NCBI GenBank assembly: GCA_030431055.1 | Contig: JAUIJA010000002.1 | Coordinates: forward strand, 237,742-301,741 | Length of the DNA: 64,000 nucleotides | Source: Bacteroidia bacterium | GTDB lineage: Bacteria; Bacteroidota; Bacteroidia; Flavobacteriales; Flavobacteriaceae | Reading direction: 5' to 3' | Shown: positions 15,063 through 25,693 of the stretch, one piece after another | Layout: each line of letters begins with the position of its first letter | Numbering within the stretch: position 1 is the stretch's first letter | Program-made: the position numbers and the translations under genes | The notes under the pieces: model-generated | The model's input: only the letters and a program-made list of their open reading frames with translations | The model's database searches: none | Told to the model about the DNA's origin: nothing

Positions 15063-17546
15063 TTATTTCTTTTTAGCAGTAGATTTTCTTGTTTTCTTTT
15101 TTGCTGGCGCTTTCTTTTCAATCAATTCTTTTACTTCTTCTAGCGTAAGTTTAGCCGCATCCACATCTTTACTTAACTCAACCTTGGTTTTACCTTTTAA
15201 AATAACCGAACGTCCCCAACGTGCTTTTTCCACTCGGATTCCTTCATCTTCCCAATGATGAATTAATTTATCTTTCTCTTTTTGAATTTTTTCTTGAATC
15301 AATGTTTCAATATCAGATTGTGACAAATTATCAAAATCATACTTTTTGTTTACGTTAATAAACATTCCGTTCCACTTGATAAAAGGACCGAATCTTCCAA
15401 CACCTTTTTGTACTGGTAAATTATCATACTCAGCAATTGGTGCATCGGCTTTTTTCTTTTCTTCAATTAATTCAATTGCGCGATCCATATCAACATCTAA
15501 AGGCTCTTCACCTTTCGGAAGTGAAATAAATGTTTTTCCAAAACGAACATACGGTCCGAATCGACCATTATTAACCTCAACTTCTTCTCCTTCATATTGA
15601 CCTAATGCTTTTGGTAACATAAATAAAGTAAGCGCTTCATCAAGTGTTAACGTCGAAATATTTTGATCTGGCAACAAACTAGCAAATTGTTTCTCTTCAT
15701 CATCAATATCTCCAATTTGCGCCATCGGTCCGAATTTTCCTAAACGAACAGAAACTTGTTTTCCACTTTCTGGATGTATACCTAAAATACGCTCTCCTGT
15801 TTCGCGTTCTGCATTTTCCTCTACTTCTTTAACATTAGGATGGAAATGACTATAAAACTCTTTCATCATTTTTACCCAATCTTCTTTTCCTTCTGCAATT
15901 TCATCAAAATCTTGCTCAACTTTAGCTGTAAAGTTATAATCTAAGATTGTTTCAAAGTTAGCCACCAAGAAATCATTTACAATCATCCCTATATCGGTAG
16001 GAACTAATTTTCCTTTATTAGAACCTGTTTTTTCTGTTAAAACATTAGATTGAATATCTGAACCTTGAAGTGTAATTTGATTATATTTTCTCTCAACACC
16101 TTCATTTGCTCCTTTTTCAACATAATTACGAGCTATGATAGTAGAAATTGTTGGCGCATAAGTTGACGGACGACCAATTCCTAATTCTTCCAACTTCTTA
16201 ACCAAAGACGCTTCCGTATAACGACTTGGCGGACGAGAAAAACGCTCTGTTGCTACAATAGTTGAATTTGAAAGTTTTTCCCCAACTTTTAATGCTGGCA
16301 ACATTCCTTCTTGTTCTTCTTCGTCATCATCATGACCTTCTAAATACACTTTCAAGAAACCTTCAAACTTTATTACTTCACCACTCGCACTAAATTGCTC
16401 GTTATGATTTGAGGCATCTATTTTTACGTTTGTTCTTTCTAATTGTGCATCGCTCATTTGAGACGCAATCGTTCTTTTCCAAATTAAATCATACAATCTT
16501 GCCTGATCTCTATCAATATTTACTGTATGACGACTCATATCCGTTGGACGAATCGCCTCGTGAGCTTCTTGCGCTCCTTTTGCTTTTGTTGCGTAATTAC
16601 GTGTTTTTGCAAATTCTTTTCCGTAGTAGCTTTCTATTTCATTTTTTGCTGCATCTAATGCTTCTTGAGATAAATTAACACTATCGGTTCTCATATAGGT
16701 AATTAAACCGGCTTCATATAAACGTTGTGCAATTTGCATTGTAATTCCAACAGGTAGATATAATTTCCTAGCAGCTTCTTGTTGTAAAGTCGAAGTTGTA
16801 AACGGTGCTGCAGGCGATTTTTTTGTTGGTTTCGTTTCTAAATTTGCTACTTTAAAATCTGAACCAATATTTTTCCTTAAAAAATCTTCTGCTTCTTTTT
16901 TAGAATTGAAATTCTTAGGCAACTTAGCTTTAAAAGACTTTCCTTTTTCATTGATAAATTCTGCTACAATACTATAACTAGCTTTCGCATCAAAATTTAA
17001 AATATCTCTTTCTTTTTCAACAATTAACCGAACTGAAACCGATTGTACACGACCAGCAGACAAACCTCCTTTTACTTTTTTCCATAAAACCGGAGAAAGT
17101 TCATAACCTACTAATCTATCTAAAACACGTCTTGCTTGTTGTGCATTTACTAAATCGTAATTAATTCCTCTCGGATTTTCGATTGCTTTTTGAATAGCTG
17201 ATTTAGTAATCTCGTGAAAAACAATTCGTTTAGTTTTGTCCGGAGTTAACTTTAACTCTTCGGCTAAGTGCCAAGAAATTGCTTCTCCTTCACGGTCTTC
17301 ATCGGAAGCTAACCAAACCATTTCTGCTTTCTTAGCTAAATCACGTAATTTTTTTACTAAAGATTTCTTATCGCTCGAAACTTCATATTTAGGTTTAAAA
17401 TCATTTTCAACATCAACACCTATTTCTTTCGAAGGCAAGTCGGCAATATGTCCAAAACTCGACTCTACTTGAAACTCTTTTCCTAGAAATTTTTCGATAG
17501 TTTTTGCCTTTGCAGGTGACTCAACGATAACTAAATTCTTTGCCAT
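15063..17546 (-). CDS. topA: DNA topoisomerase I
   Basis: An 827-residue type IA topoisomerase that relaxes negative supercoils. The N-terminal Toprim domain begins KNLVIVESPAKAKTIEKFLG and contains DEDREGEAISWHLAEEL. The catalytic tyrosine is in LITYMRTDSVNLS. The C-terminal part has no Cys zinc fingers; it carries repeated RFGP-type modules (RLGKFGPMAQIG, NGRFGPYVRFGKTF, GRFGPFIKWNGMF, ARWGRSVILKG) and ends in a Lys-rich DNA-binding tail (KKAPAKKKTRKSTAKKK). Three bases separate it from the arginase-like gene, so the two are probably co-transcribed. Confidence 0.98.
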   Translation of the reverse strand: MAKNLVIVESPAKAKTIEKFLGKEFQVESSFGHIADLPSKEIGVDVENDFKPKYEVSSDKKSLVKKLRDLAKKAEMVWLASDEDREGEAISWHLAEELKLTPDKTKRIVFHEITKSAIQKAIENPRGINYDLVNAQQARRVLDRLVGYELSPVLWKKVKGGLSAGRVQSVSVRLIVEKERDILNFDAKASYSIVAEFINEKGKSFKAKLPKNFNSKKEAEDFLRKNIGSDFKVANLETKPTKKSPAAPFTTSTLQQEAARKLYLPVGITMQIAQRLYEAGLITYMRTDSVNLSQEALDAAKNEIESYYGKEFAKTRNYATKAKGAQEAHEAIRPTDMSRHTVNIDRDQARLYDLIWKRTIASQMSDAQLERTNVKIDASNHNEQFSASGEVIKFEGFLKVYLEGHDDDEEEQEGMLPALKVGEKLSNSTIVATERFSRPPSRYTEASLVKKLEELGIGRPSTYAPTISTIIARNYVEKGANEGVERKYNQITLQGSDIQSNVLTEKTGSNKGKLVPTDIGMIVNDFLVANFETILDYNFTAKVEQDFDEIAEGKEDWVKMMKEFYSHFHPNVKEVEENAERETGERILGIHPESGKQVSVRLGKFGPMAQIGDIDDEEKQFASLLPDQNISTLTLDEALTLFMLPKALGQYEGEEVEVNNGRFGPYVRFGKTFISLPKGEEPLDVDMDRAIELIEEKKKADAPIAEYDNLPVQKGVGRFGPFIKWNGMFINVNKKYDFDNLSQSDIETLIQEKIQKEKDKLIHHWEDEGIRVEKARWGRSVILKGKTKVELSKDVDAAKLTLEEVKELIEKKAPAKKKTRKSTAKKK

Positions 17547-17637
17547 TACACTTTATTGTTTGCCGCAAAAGTATAAGTTTTTTTTCAATTTTGCCGATTT
17601 AGCCGATTTTCAGCCAAATATTTTGTTAAAGAAAATC

Positions 17638-17650
17638 TGACAAGTTGTCA
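17638..17650. promoter_or_regulatory. Palindrome TGACAAgTTGTCA over the miaB -33 element
   Basis: TGACAA and TTGTCA flank a single G. The TTG of the right half is the -33 box of the miaB promoter, so a bound protein would block it. The regulator is unknown. Confidence 0.4.
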
Positions 17651-17676
17651 TATTTTACAATTTAGTACTATCTTTG
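17645..17676 (+). promoter_or_regulatory. Promoter of the miaB operon
   Basis: TTG at 17645-17647, a 21-base spacer, then TATCTTTG at 17669-17676. This is a textbook flavobacterial -33/-7 pair, 38 bases before the miaB ATG. Confidence 0.75.
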
Positions 17677-17714
17677 CAACCCGAGTTTTACAAAATCATT
17701 CGGATATTGATTAT

Positions 17715-19166
17715 ATGGAAAAGGTAATTGAAGAAAATAAACAAGGAACAAGTCTGGTTCAAGAGCAAAAGGAAGGTAATAGTAAAAAACTTTTTATTGA
17801 AAGTTATGGTTGCCAAATGAATTTTTCTGATAGTGAAATCGTAGCTTCAATTTTAGCTAATGAAGGTTACAACACTACACAAGATTTAGAAGATGCCGAT
17901 TTGGTTTTAGTAAACACTTGTTCAATTCGTGATAAAGCTGAACAAACTGTTCGCAAACGTTTAGAACAATATAATGCCATAAAAAAAATCAACCCAAGTA
18001 TGAAAGTTGGAGTTTTAGGTTGTATGGCGGAACGTTTAAAAGAAAAGTTTTTAGACGAAGAGAAAATTGTTGATATGGTTGTAGGACCAGATGCTTACAA
18101 AGACATTCCTAATTTATTAAAAGAAATCGAAGACGGTAGAGATGCTATAAACGTAATTCTTTCTAAAGAAGAAACGTATGGAGACATTCAACCTGTTCGT
18201 TTAAGCAGCAACGGAGTTACTGCTTTTGTTTCAATTACGCGTGGTTGTGATAATATGTGTACGTTTTGTGTTGTTCCATTTACAAGAGGAAGAGAACGTA
18301 GCCGTGATCCGCAAAGTATTTTAGACGAAATTCAAGATTTATGGAACAAAGGATTTAAAGAAGTTACTTTATTAGGTCAAAATGTAGATAGCTTTTTATG
18401 GTATGGCGGTGGCTTGAAAAAAGATTTCGATAAAGCTAGTGAAATGCAAAAAGCGACTGCTGTAGATTTCGCTCAATTGCTTGACATGTGTGCAACACAA
18501 TTTCCTAAAATGCGTTTTCGTTTTTCAACTTCAAACCCACAAGATATGCATGTGGAAGTTATTGAAGTTATGGCAAAACATCATAATATATGTAAGTACA
18601 TCCACTTGCCAGTTCAATCTGGAAGCACTCGTATTCTAAAAGAAATGAATCGTCAGCATACGCGTGAAGAATACATGGAATTAGTAGATAAAATCTACGA
18701 ATTAATTCCTGATATTTCGTTATCGCAAGATATGATTGCTGGTTTTCCAACAGAAACCGAGGAAGACCATCAAGACACACTTTCATTAATGGAACATGTA
18801 AAATACGATTTCGGATTTATGTTTGCTTATTCTGAAAGACCAGGAACACTTGCTGCTAGAAAAATGGAAGATGATATTCCGGAAGCCACGAAAAAACGCA
18901 GATTAACTGAAATTATCAACTTACAACAAAAACATGGTTTAGAGAGAACTAAGCGTTTTGTAGGCCAAACAGTTGAAGTTTTAATTGAAAAAGACTCAAA
19001 ACGTTCAAGCGAACATTGGAGCGGAAGAAATTCTCAAAACACAGTTGTTGTTTTCCCAAAAGAAAATTATAAGCCTGGTGATTTTGTTAATGTAAAAATA
19101 TCAGATTGTACTACTGCAACACTTATAGGTGAAGCTGTTGGTTATTCTGAAAAAATGTCAAATTAA
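17715..19166 (+). CDS. miaB: tRNA-2-methylthio-N6-dimethylallyladenosine synthase MiaB
   Basis: A 483-residue radical SAM methylthiotransferase that adds a methylthio group to i6A37 of tRNAs. The N-terminal domain has three cluster cysteines (SYGCQMNFSD, VNTCSIRDKAE, GVLGCMAERL). The radical SAM triad is RGCDNMCTFCVVPFTRGRERSR. A C-terminal TRAM domain follows (FVGQTVEVLIEKDSKRSSEHWSGRNSQN). Length is slightly long because of about 25 extra N-terminal residues before LFIESYGCQ. It leads a run of plus-strand genes: regulator, lptE, TPR-like gene, secG. Confidence 0.97.
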   Translation: MEKVIEENKQGTSLVQEQKEGNSKKLFIESYGCQMNFSDSEIVASILANEGYNTTQDLEDADLVLVNTCSIRDKAEQTVRKRLEQYNAIKKINPSMKVGVLGCMAERLKEKFLDEEKIVDMVVGPDAYKDIPNLLKEIEDGRDAINVILSKEETYGDIQPVRLSSNGVTAFVSITRGCDNMCTFCVVPFTRGRERSRDPQSILDEIQDLWNKGFKEVTLLGQNVDSFLWYGGGLKKDFDKASEMQKATAVDFAQLLDMCATQFPKMRFRFSTSNPQDMHVEVIEVMAKHHNICKYIHLPVQSGSTRILKEMNRQHTREEYMELVDKIYELIPDISLSQDMIAGFPTETEEDHQDTLSLMEHVKYDFGFMFAYSERPGTLAARKMEDDIPEATKKRRLTEIINLQQKHGLERTKRFVGQTVEVLIEKDSKRSSEHWSGRNSQNTVVVFPKENYKPGDFVNVKISDCTTATLIGEAVGYSEKMSN

Positions 19167-19187
19167 TTACTATATATTAAGGTATAA

Positions 19188-20459
19188 ATGGAATCAATTC
19201 AAGCCATAAAACAACGCTTTGAGATTATTGGTAACGACCCAAAACTGAATCGTTCACTGGAAAAAGCTATTCAAGTAGCTCCAACAGACATCTCGGTTTT
19301 AGTTACTGGAGAAAGTGGTGTTGGTAAAGAAAGTATTCCAAAGATTATTCACGCACTTTCGCATCGCAAACATGGAAAGTATATTGCGGTAAACTGTGGG
19401 GCAATTCCAGAAGGAACAATCGACAGTGAACTTTTCGGACATGAAAAAGGCGCTTTTACTGGAGCAACTTCAACACGCGAAGGATATTTTGAAGTTGCCG
19501 ATGGCGGAACAATTTTCTTAGATGAAGTTGGCGAATTACCACTAACAACTCAAGTTCGTTTATTACGTGTTTTAGAAAACGGTGAATTTATTAAAGTCGG
19601 TTCTTCAAAAGTTCAAAAAACCAATGTTCGTATTGTTGCTGCAACAAACGTAAACATGCAAGAAGCAATTGAAAAAGGAAAATTTCGCGAAGATTTATAT
19701 TACCGCTTAAGCACAGTTGAAATTCTGTTGCCACCTTTACGCGATAGAAAAGACGACATTCATATTTTATTTAGAAAATTTGCTTCAGATTTTGCACATA
19801 AATACAAAATGCCACCTATTCGTTTAACAGAAGAAGCTGTTCAGTATTTAATTCGTTATCGCTGGAGCGGAAATATCCGTCAGTTACGAAATATCGCTGA
19901 ACAAATTTCAGTTTTAGAGACAAATAGAGAAGTTTCAGTTGCAACATTAAGAGGCTATTTACCCAATGAAGGAAATAATTTACCTTCAGTTATTAGCAAT
20001 ACAAAAAAAGAAAACGATTTCAGTAACGAAAGAGAAATTTTATACAAAGTACTTTTCGACATGAAAGCCGATTTGAATGATTTGAAAAAACTGACATTAG
20101 AATTAATGCAGAACGGAAACACAAACATTCAAGAAGATAATAAAAATTTAATTCAGCGAATTTACGGTCAAAAAGAAGATAATGTTATCTTTGACGAACA
20201 GCCAAAAGCAGAATTATATCCAGCTCGTAGCGAAACTGAAATTCATCAAGAAGAAATTCACGATGACGATTTAGACGATGATAATTTCTTGTTTGCCGAA
20301 ACCGTTGAGGAAGAAGAAACTTTAAGTTTAGAAGCAAAAGAAATTGAGCTAATTAAAAAAGCACTTGAGCGCAATAAAGGAAAGAGAAAAGCTGCGGCCG
20401 ATGAATTAGGAATTTCCGAAAGAACGTTGTACCGAAAAATTAAACAATACGATTTGTAA
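19188..20459 (+). CDS. Sigma-54-type AAA+ transcriptional activator without receiver domain
   Basis: A 423-residue protein. The AAA+ domain starts almost at the N-terminus: Walker A GESGVGKE (41-48), the sigma-54 contact loop GAFTGA (88-93) and Walker B GTIFLDEVGE. An acidic linker (IHQEEIHDDDLDDDNFLF) leads to a Fis-type helix-turn-helix at the end (RNKGKRKAAADELGISERTLYRKIKQYDL). It should activate RpoN-dependent promoters. With no sensory domain, its control is unclear. It overlaps lptE by one base (TAATG) and follows miaB by 21 bases. A sigma-54-like sequence upstream of groES is a possible local target. Confidence 0.93.
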   Translation: MESIQAIKQRFEIIGNDPKLNRSLEKAIQVAPTDISVLVTGESGVGKESIPKIIHALSHRKHGKYIAVNCGAIPEGTIDSELFGHEKGAFTGATSTREGYFEVADGGTIFLDEVGELPLTTQVRLLRVLENGEFIKVGSSKVQKTNVRIVAATNVNMQEAIEKGKFREDLYYRLSTVEILLPPLRDRKDDIHILFRKFASDFAHKYKMPPIRLTEEAVQYLIRYRWSGNIRQLRNIAEQISVLETNREVSVATLRGYLPNEGNNLPSVISNTKKENDFSNEREILYKVLFDMKADLNDLKKLTLELMQNGNTNIQEDNKNLIQRIYGQKEDNVIFDEQPKAELYPARSETEIHQEEIHDDDLDDDNFLFAETVEEEETLSLEAKEIELIKKALERNKGKRKAAADELGISERTLYRKIKQYDL

Positions 20460-20965
20460 TGAAATTTACATTCTCAAAAATATTAGTTCTTAGTTTGTTA
20501 TTAACGTTAGTTGGTTGCAAATATTATAACTTTACAGGAACAGGTCAAATTGATGCCGAAACTTTTCAAGTAAATTATTTTCAAAACAATGCCGATTTAG
20601 TTGAACCTGGAATTGAAAGAACATTTACCTTAGCTTTACAAGATATTTTACAAAACCAAACAAGTTTGAATTTGGTTAATCAAGGTGGCGATTTGTTATA
20701 TGAAGGCGAAATTGTAGAATATCGTATTACGCCAATGACAGCTACAGCAGATCAACGCGCTGCACAAAACCGTTTAACTATAGCAGTCAATGTTCGGTTT
20801 ACCAATAAAAACAAAGAAGAAGACGATTTCGAAAAACGATTTTCGTTTTTTTACGATTACCCTGCAAACGAGCAAATGTCAGGCAACACTTTAACAACAG
20901 CTTTAGACGAAATTTTCACACGTATAACTCAAGATGTATTTAACGCATCTTTAGCAAAATGGTAA
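20459..20965 (+). CDS. lptE: LptE-like LPS-assembly lipoprotein
   Basis: A 168-residue lipoprotein with a lipobox ending at Cys20 (LLTLVGC). The body (YYNFTGTGQIDAETFQVNYFQNNADLVEPGIERTFTLALQDILQNQTSLNLV, then GGDLLYEGEIVEYRITPMTATADQRAAQNRLTIAVNVRF) matches Bacteroidetes LptE. With LptD it would insert lipopolysaccharide into the outer leaflet. It is translationally coupled to the AAA+ regulator by a TAATG overlap and is followed after one base by the TPR-like gene. Confidence 0.9.
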   Translation: MKFTFSKILVLSLLLTLVGCKYYNFTGTGQIDAETFQVNYFQNNADLVEPGIERTFTLALQDILQNQTSLNLVNQGGDLLYEGEIVEYRITPMTATADQRAAQNRLTIAVNVRFTNKNKEEDDFEKRFSFFYDYPANEQMSGNTLTTALDEIFTRITQDVFNASLAKW

Positions 20966-20966
20966 T

Positions 20967-21767
20967 TTGAACACAAACGATTTTACATATTTATTAAACA
21001 AACCGCAAGCTATAAACGAGAAGCAAACACAAAGCTTAGAAGGAATTTTAAACGAATTTCCGTTTTTTCAAAGTGCTCGTTCGTTGTATTTAAAAGGTTT
21101 GTATAATCAAGATAGTTATCGTTACAATTATGAGTTAAAGAAAACGGCAGCTCATACTCAAGATCGAACCATTCTTTTCGACTTTATAACTTCTGATGAA
21201 TTTAAAACCCTACAAAAAAATCATATAGTAGAACAAGAAGAAGTTATCAGTAATATTTATGTAAATGATGTAGAGTTCATAGCAGTTGATGAAAGCGAAA
21301 ACTCTAAAGAAGAAGTTTTAGAAACTCCAACTATCGAGGAAGAATTAGAGATAGGAAAACCGCTTCTGTTTAAAAATAACGAGAGTGAAAAACATTCTTT
21401 TAGCGAATGGTTACAGTTAACACAATTTGCTCCTATTGAACGAAATGAAGTTGAAGAAACAACAGAAGTTGAAGAAACTGAAAACAAAAAAGACGGAAAA
21501 TTTGATTTAATCGATAAGTTTATTGAAAATAACCCGAAGATTTCTCCAGCGAAAGAAACCGTTGCTATTCCAACAAACATTAAGAAAAGTAACGTTGAAC
21601 CGTCGCACTTAATGACGGAAACTTTAGCCAAAATTTATCTGGAACAAAAAAAATATCAGCGTGCGATTCAAGCTTATGAGATTTTAATTTTGAAATATCC
21701 AGAAAAAAGTAGTTTCTTTGCAGACCGAATTGAAAATATAAAAAAATTACAACAAAATAATAACTAG
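20967..21767 (+). CDS. TPR-like protein of unknown function
   Basis: A 266-residue soluble protein with a TTG start one base after the lptE stop. The N-terminal 90 residues form helices (FTYLLNKPQAINEKQTQSLEGILNEFPFFQSARSLYLKGLYNQDSYRYNYELKKTAA). A long Glu-rich linker follows, and a single TPR-like helical pair closes the protein (ETLAKIYLEQKKYQRAIQAYEILILKYPEKSSFFADRIENIKKL). There is no signal peptide. Its fixed place between lptE and secG suggests an envelope-related adaptor, but no function is known to me. Confidence 0.8.
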   Translation: MNTNDFTYLLNKPQAINEKQTQSLEGILNEFPFFQSARSLYLKGLYNQDSYRYNYELKKTAAHTQDRTILFDFITSDEFKTLQKNHIVEQEEVISNIYVNDVEFIAVDESENSKEEVLETPTIEEELEIGKPLLFKNNESEKHSFSEWLQLTQFAPIERNEVEETTEVEETENKKDGKFDLIDKFIENNPKISPAKETVAIPTNIKKSNVEPSHLMTETLAKIYLEQKKYQRAIQAYEILILKYPEKSSFFADRIENIKKLQQNNN

Positions 21768-21770
21768 ATT

Positions 21771-22124
21771 ATGTTTACAGGATTTTTAATTGCAATAACA
21801 ATTGTTTGTTTTTTATTGATTTTAGCTATCATGGTTCAAAATCCTAAAGGTGGTGGATTATCTTCTTCATTTGGAGGAAGCACACAACAAATGGGTGGCG
21901 TACAAAAAACAACAGACTTTTTAGATAAAAGTACTTGGACATTAGGCGGAATTTTAATCGCTTTAATTTTACTTTCTACTTTAGCTTTCGATTCTGGAAG
22001 CCAAGGTTCAAAAGTATTAGAAGATGACAATGTAACTATTCCTACTACTACAGAAATGCCAGCAGCAACTAATGATGCTACTGAAAATGCTCCTGCCGCA
22101 ACAACAGACGAAGCAGCTCAATAA
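21771..22124 (+). CDS. secG: SecG preprotein translocase subunit
   Basis: A 117-residue protein with two membrane helices (GFLIAITIVCFLLILAIMVQNPKGGGLSSSFGG and STWTLGGILIALILLSTLAF). The connecting NPKGGGL and the Gly/Ser-rich loop are the SecG signature. A Thr/Ala/Glu-rich C-terminal tail is common in Bacteroidetes SecG. It is the last gene before a strong terminator and starts 3 bases after the TPR-like gene. Confidence 0.95.
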   Translation: MFTGFLIAITIVCFLLILAIMVQNPKGGGLSSSFGGSTQQMGGVQKTTDFLDKSTWTLGGILIALILLSTLAFDSGSQGSKVLEDDNVTIPTTTEMPAATNDATENAPAATTDEAAQ

Positions 22125-22148
22125 ATTACAATTAAAAAAAACACTATA

Positions 22149-22181
22149 AAATGCCAGCATGTCAGTGCTGGCATTTTTATT
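22149..22181 (+). terminator. Terminator after secG
   Basis: AAATGCCAGCA, a six-base loop, TGCTGGCATTT, then a T-rich tail. It separates the miaB-secG unit from groESL. Confidence 0.88.
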
Positions 22182-22207
22182 TTAAGTAAAAATGTCAGAA
22201 AATAGTT

Positions 22208-22223
22208 TTGGCACAATTTCTGA
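22208..22223 (+). promoter_or_regulatory. Sigma-54-like promoter sequence upstream of groES
   Basis: TTGGCACAATTTCTGA resembles the -24/-12 consensus TTGGCACG-N4-TTGCA with correct GG-to-dinucleotide spacing, but the -12 pair is GA rather than GC. It lies 40 bases before the groES ATG. The same place also forms an inverted repeat, TCAGAAA (22195) with TTTCTGA (22217). I see no good TAnnTTTG box here. Confidence 0.4.
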
Positions 22224-22263
22224 AAAATAGTAAAACATAAAATTTAAATTAAAATCAAAAAAT

Positions 22264-22539
22264 ATGTCATTAAACATTAAACCTATTTCAGATCGCGTAG
22301 TTATCGAGCCAATGGCCGCAGAAACTACAACAGCTTCAGGAATCATTATTCCTGACACAGCAAAAGAAAAACCACAAAAAGGAACGGTTGTAGCTGTAGG
22401 AAACGGTAAAAAAGACCACACTATGACTGTTAAAAATGGCGACGTGGTATTGTATGGCAAATATTCGGGTACTGAATTCAAGTACGAAGGTAAAGATTAC
22501 CTAATTATGCGTGAAGACGAAATTTTCGCAATTCTTTAA
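22264..22539 (+). CDS. groES: Co-chaperonin GroES
   Basis: 91 residues, starting [17 protein letters not shown], with the mobile loop [24 protein letters not shown] and the end [16 protein letters not shown]. It forms the heptameric lid on the GroEL cavity in the cytoplasm. It precedes groEL by 57 bases; both are probably transcribed from the promoter region at 22195-22225. Confidence 0.98.
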   Translation: MSLNIKPISDRVVIEPMAAETTTASGIIIPDTAKEKPQKGTVVAVGNGKKDHTMTVKNGDVVLYGKYSGTEFKYEGKDYLIMREDEIFAIL

Positions 22540-22584
22540 AAGTTAAATGAACTAGAAAACAACATTAAACTTTAAACAATTTAA

Positions 22585-24225
<1,641 letters not shown>

Positions 24226-24246
24226 CATCAGCAGAAATAATAAATT

Positions 24247-24283
24247 AAAAAAATCCGAATAGACAGTCTATTCGGATTTTTTT
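24247..24283. terminator. Bidirectional terminator between groEL and the DUF2490 gene
   Basis: A-run, ATCCGAATAGAC, AGTCTATTCGGAT, T-run. It serves both convergent genes. Confidence 0.92.
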
Positions 24284-24286
24284 GTG

Positions 24287-24997
24287 TTATAAATCAAAGT
24301 TCCTTACAAATGTAGTTTGAATAATTGGTGTTGAACGATAACTATCATTTCCTAAAACATCCCATTGATTCATATAACCCAACTGTAAATTGGTTTTTGC
24401 ATTAAATTTATAACCAAAACCTAAATACAACCAATTTCTAGAAAAATCTTTTGGCGCTAAATTATCGGTTTGTGAAATCCAAATTTCATCAAAACCTTGA
24501 AAGAAAATTTCTTTTCCGCTTTCAAAAGTTTTAATTGGCGTATTTATTGTAATTCGGTAGCGAAAGCGATTTGCATATTCAACTTCATTAGTTAATGTAT
24601 CAAACCATCTATGCTCTTGACGAAATCTATGTTGAAAATTTACTTTTCCAGCTTTATGTTTTAATAAGAGTTGTTCCCAAATATTATTTTCCACACGACT
24701 TTTCTGCTTTATAGCTGGTTCATCTATTCGGTTATTTATATAAGAATAACCAAAACTAAACTCAACATCTTTATTCAAATGAAAGTCTACTGATGGTCGC
24801 CATAAAAACGTAGCGTGATAGTTTAAGAAACTGGCTTGTCGTTCGTGTAACTCATTAGAAAAACTCCATTTTGAATTTACAGTCAACCGGTTTAATATTG
24901 TAAACCAAGTATTTGTTTCTTCACGATTTACTTCCTCTTGTGAAAAACCATTATAAGCTGTAAATAACATTATGAGTAAGAATAATTGTTTCTTCAT
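24287..24997 (-). CDS. DUF2490 outer-membrane-type protein
   Basis: A 236-residue exported protein with a signal peptide (KKQLFLLIMLFTAYNGFSQ) and alternating beta strands such as WSFSNELHERQASFLNYHATFLWRPSVDFHL and NWLYLGFGYKFNAKTNLQLGYMNQWDVLG. The chain ends QTTFVRNFDL with a C-terminal aromatic residue, as in small outer-membrane barrels. This is the DUF2490 pattern; function unknown. It is single, convergent with groEL. Confidence 0.85.
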   Translation of the reverse strand: MKKQLFLLIMLFTAYNGFSQEEVNREETNTWFTILNRLTVNSKWSFSNELHERQASFLNYHATFLWRPSVDFHLNKDVEFSFGYSYINNRIDEPAIKQKSRVENNIWEQLLLKHKAGKVNFQHRFRQEHRWFDTLTNEVEYANRFRYRITINTPIKTFESGKEIFFQGFDEIWISQTDNLAPKDFSRNWLYLGFGYKFNAKTNLQLGYMNQWDVLGNDSYRSTPIIQTTFVRNFDL

Positions 24998-25170
24998 ATT
25001 ACTTGTTTATAATACAAAGCTAACACTTGCAAACAGTTTACAAAAAAAGATTAACAAACCTTAACTTAAAACAGCATGTTATGACATCTTTAAATTTTGC
25101 TATTTTCTTCACTTTTTATAAAAAATTATCACTAAATTAGCTATATTACTAATTAAAATTTAAAAGAATT

Positions 25171-25635
25171 ATGGGATTATTTTCATTTATTAAAGATGCT
25201 GGAAAGAAGATTTTTGGCTCAAAAGAAGCTGAAGCTCCAACTGAAGAAAGAGCAGAATTAAAAGCAAGCGCATTATTAGAACACGTTAAAGCACTTGGTT
25301 TAAAATACAAAACAATTAAAATTAGATTAGTTGGCGATGATGTTACACTTGAAGGTGAAGTTGAAGCTCAAGAAGATGCAGAAAAAATTGTATTAGCTGT
25401 TGGTAACGTAGAAGGTGTTGACACTGTTGATAATTTAATGACAGTTGCTGATCCAAAACCAGAAGCTCAATATCACACCGTTGAAAAAGGAGAATGGTTA
25501 TCTAAAATTGCTAAAAAGTATTATGGTGATGCTAACAAATACAATGTTATTTTTGAAGCTAATAAACCAATGCTAGAACATCCAGATAAAATCTATCCAG
25601 GACAAGTATTACGAATCCCGAATTTAGAAGAATAA
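25171..25635 (+). CDS. BON-LysM protein (Kbp/YgaU-like)
   Basis: A 154-residue protein without a signal peptide. Residues about 25-90 are a BON domain (IKIRLVGDDVTLEGEVEAQEDAEKIVLAVGNVEGVDTVDNLMTV) and 100-154 a LysM domain (YHTVEKGEWLSKIAKKYYGDANKYNVIFEANKPML...PGQVLRIP). This matches the family of E. coli Kbp/YgaU, a cytoplasmic potassium-binding protein. Which ligand is bound here is unknown. Monocistronic with its own terminator. Confidence 0.88.
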   Translation: MGLFSFIKDAGKKIFGSKEAEAPTEERAELKASALLEHVKALGLKYKTIKIRLVGDDVTLEGEVEAQEDAEKIVLAVGNVEGVDTVDNLMTVADPKPEAQYHTVEKGEWLSKIAKKYYGDANKYNVIFEANKPMLEHPDKIYPGQVLRIPNLEE

Positions 25636-25642
25636 AAAAAAT

Positions 25643-25671
25643 AAAGGCTATCAAAATTTGATAGCCTTTTT
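25643..25671 (+). terminator. Terminator after the BON-LysM gene
   Basis: AAAGGCTATCAAA pairs with TTTGATAGCCTTT and is followed by T. It is nearly symmetric and also faces the convergent M43 protease gene. Confidence 0.9.
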
Positions 25672-25693
25672 AATTTCCTTGTCAATTCAAAAT

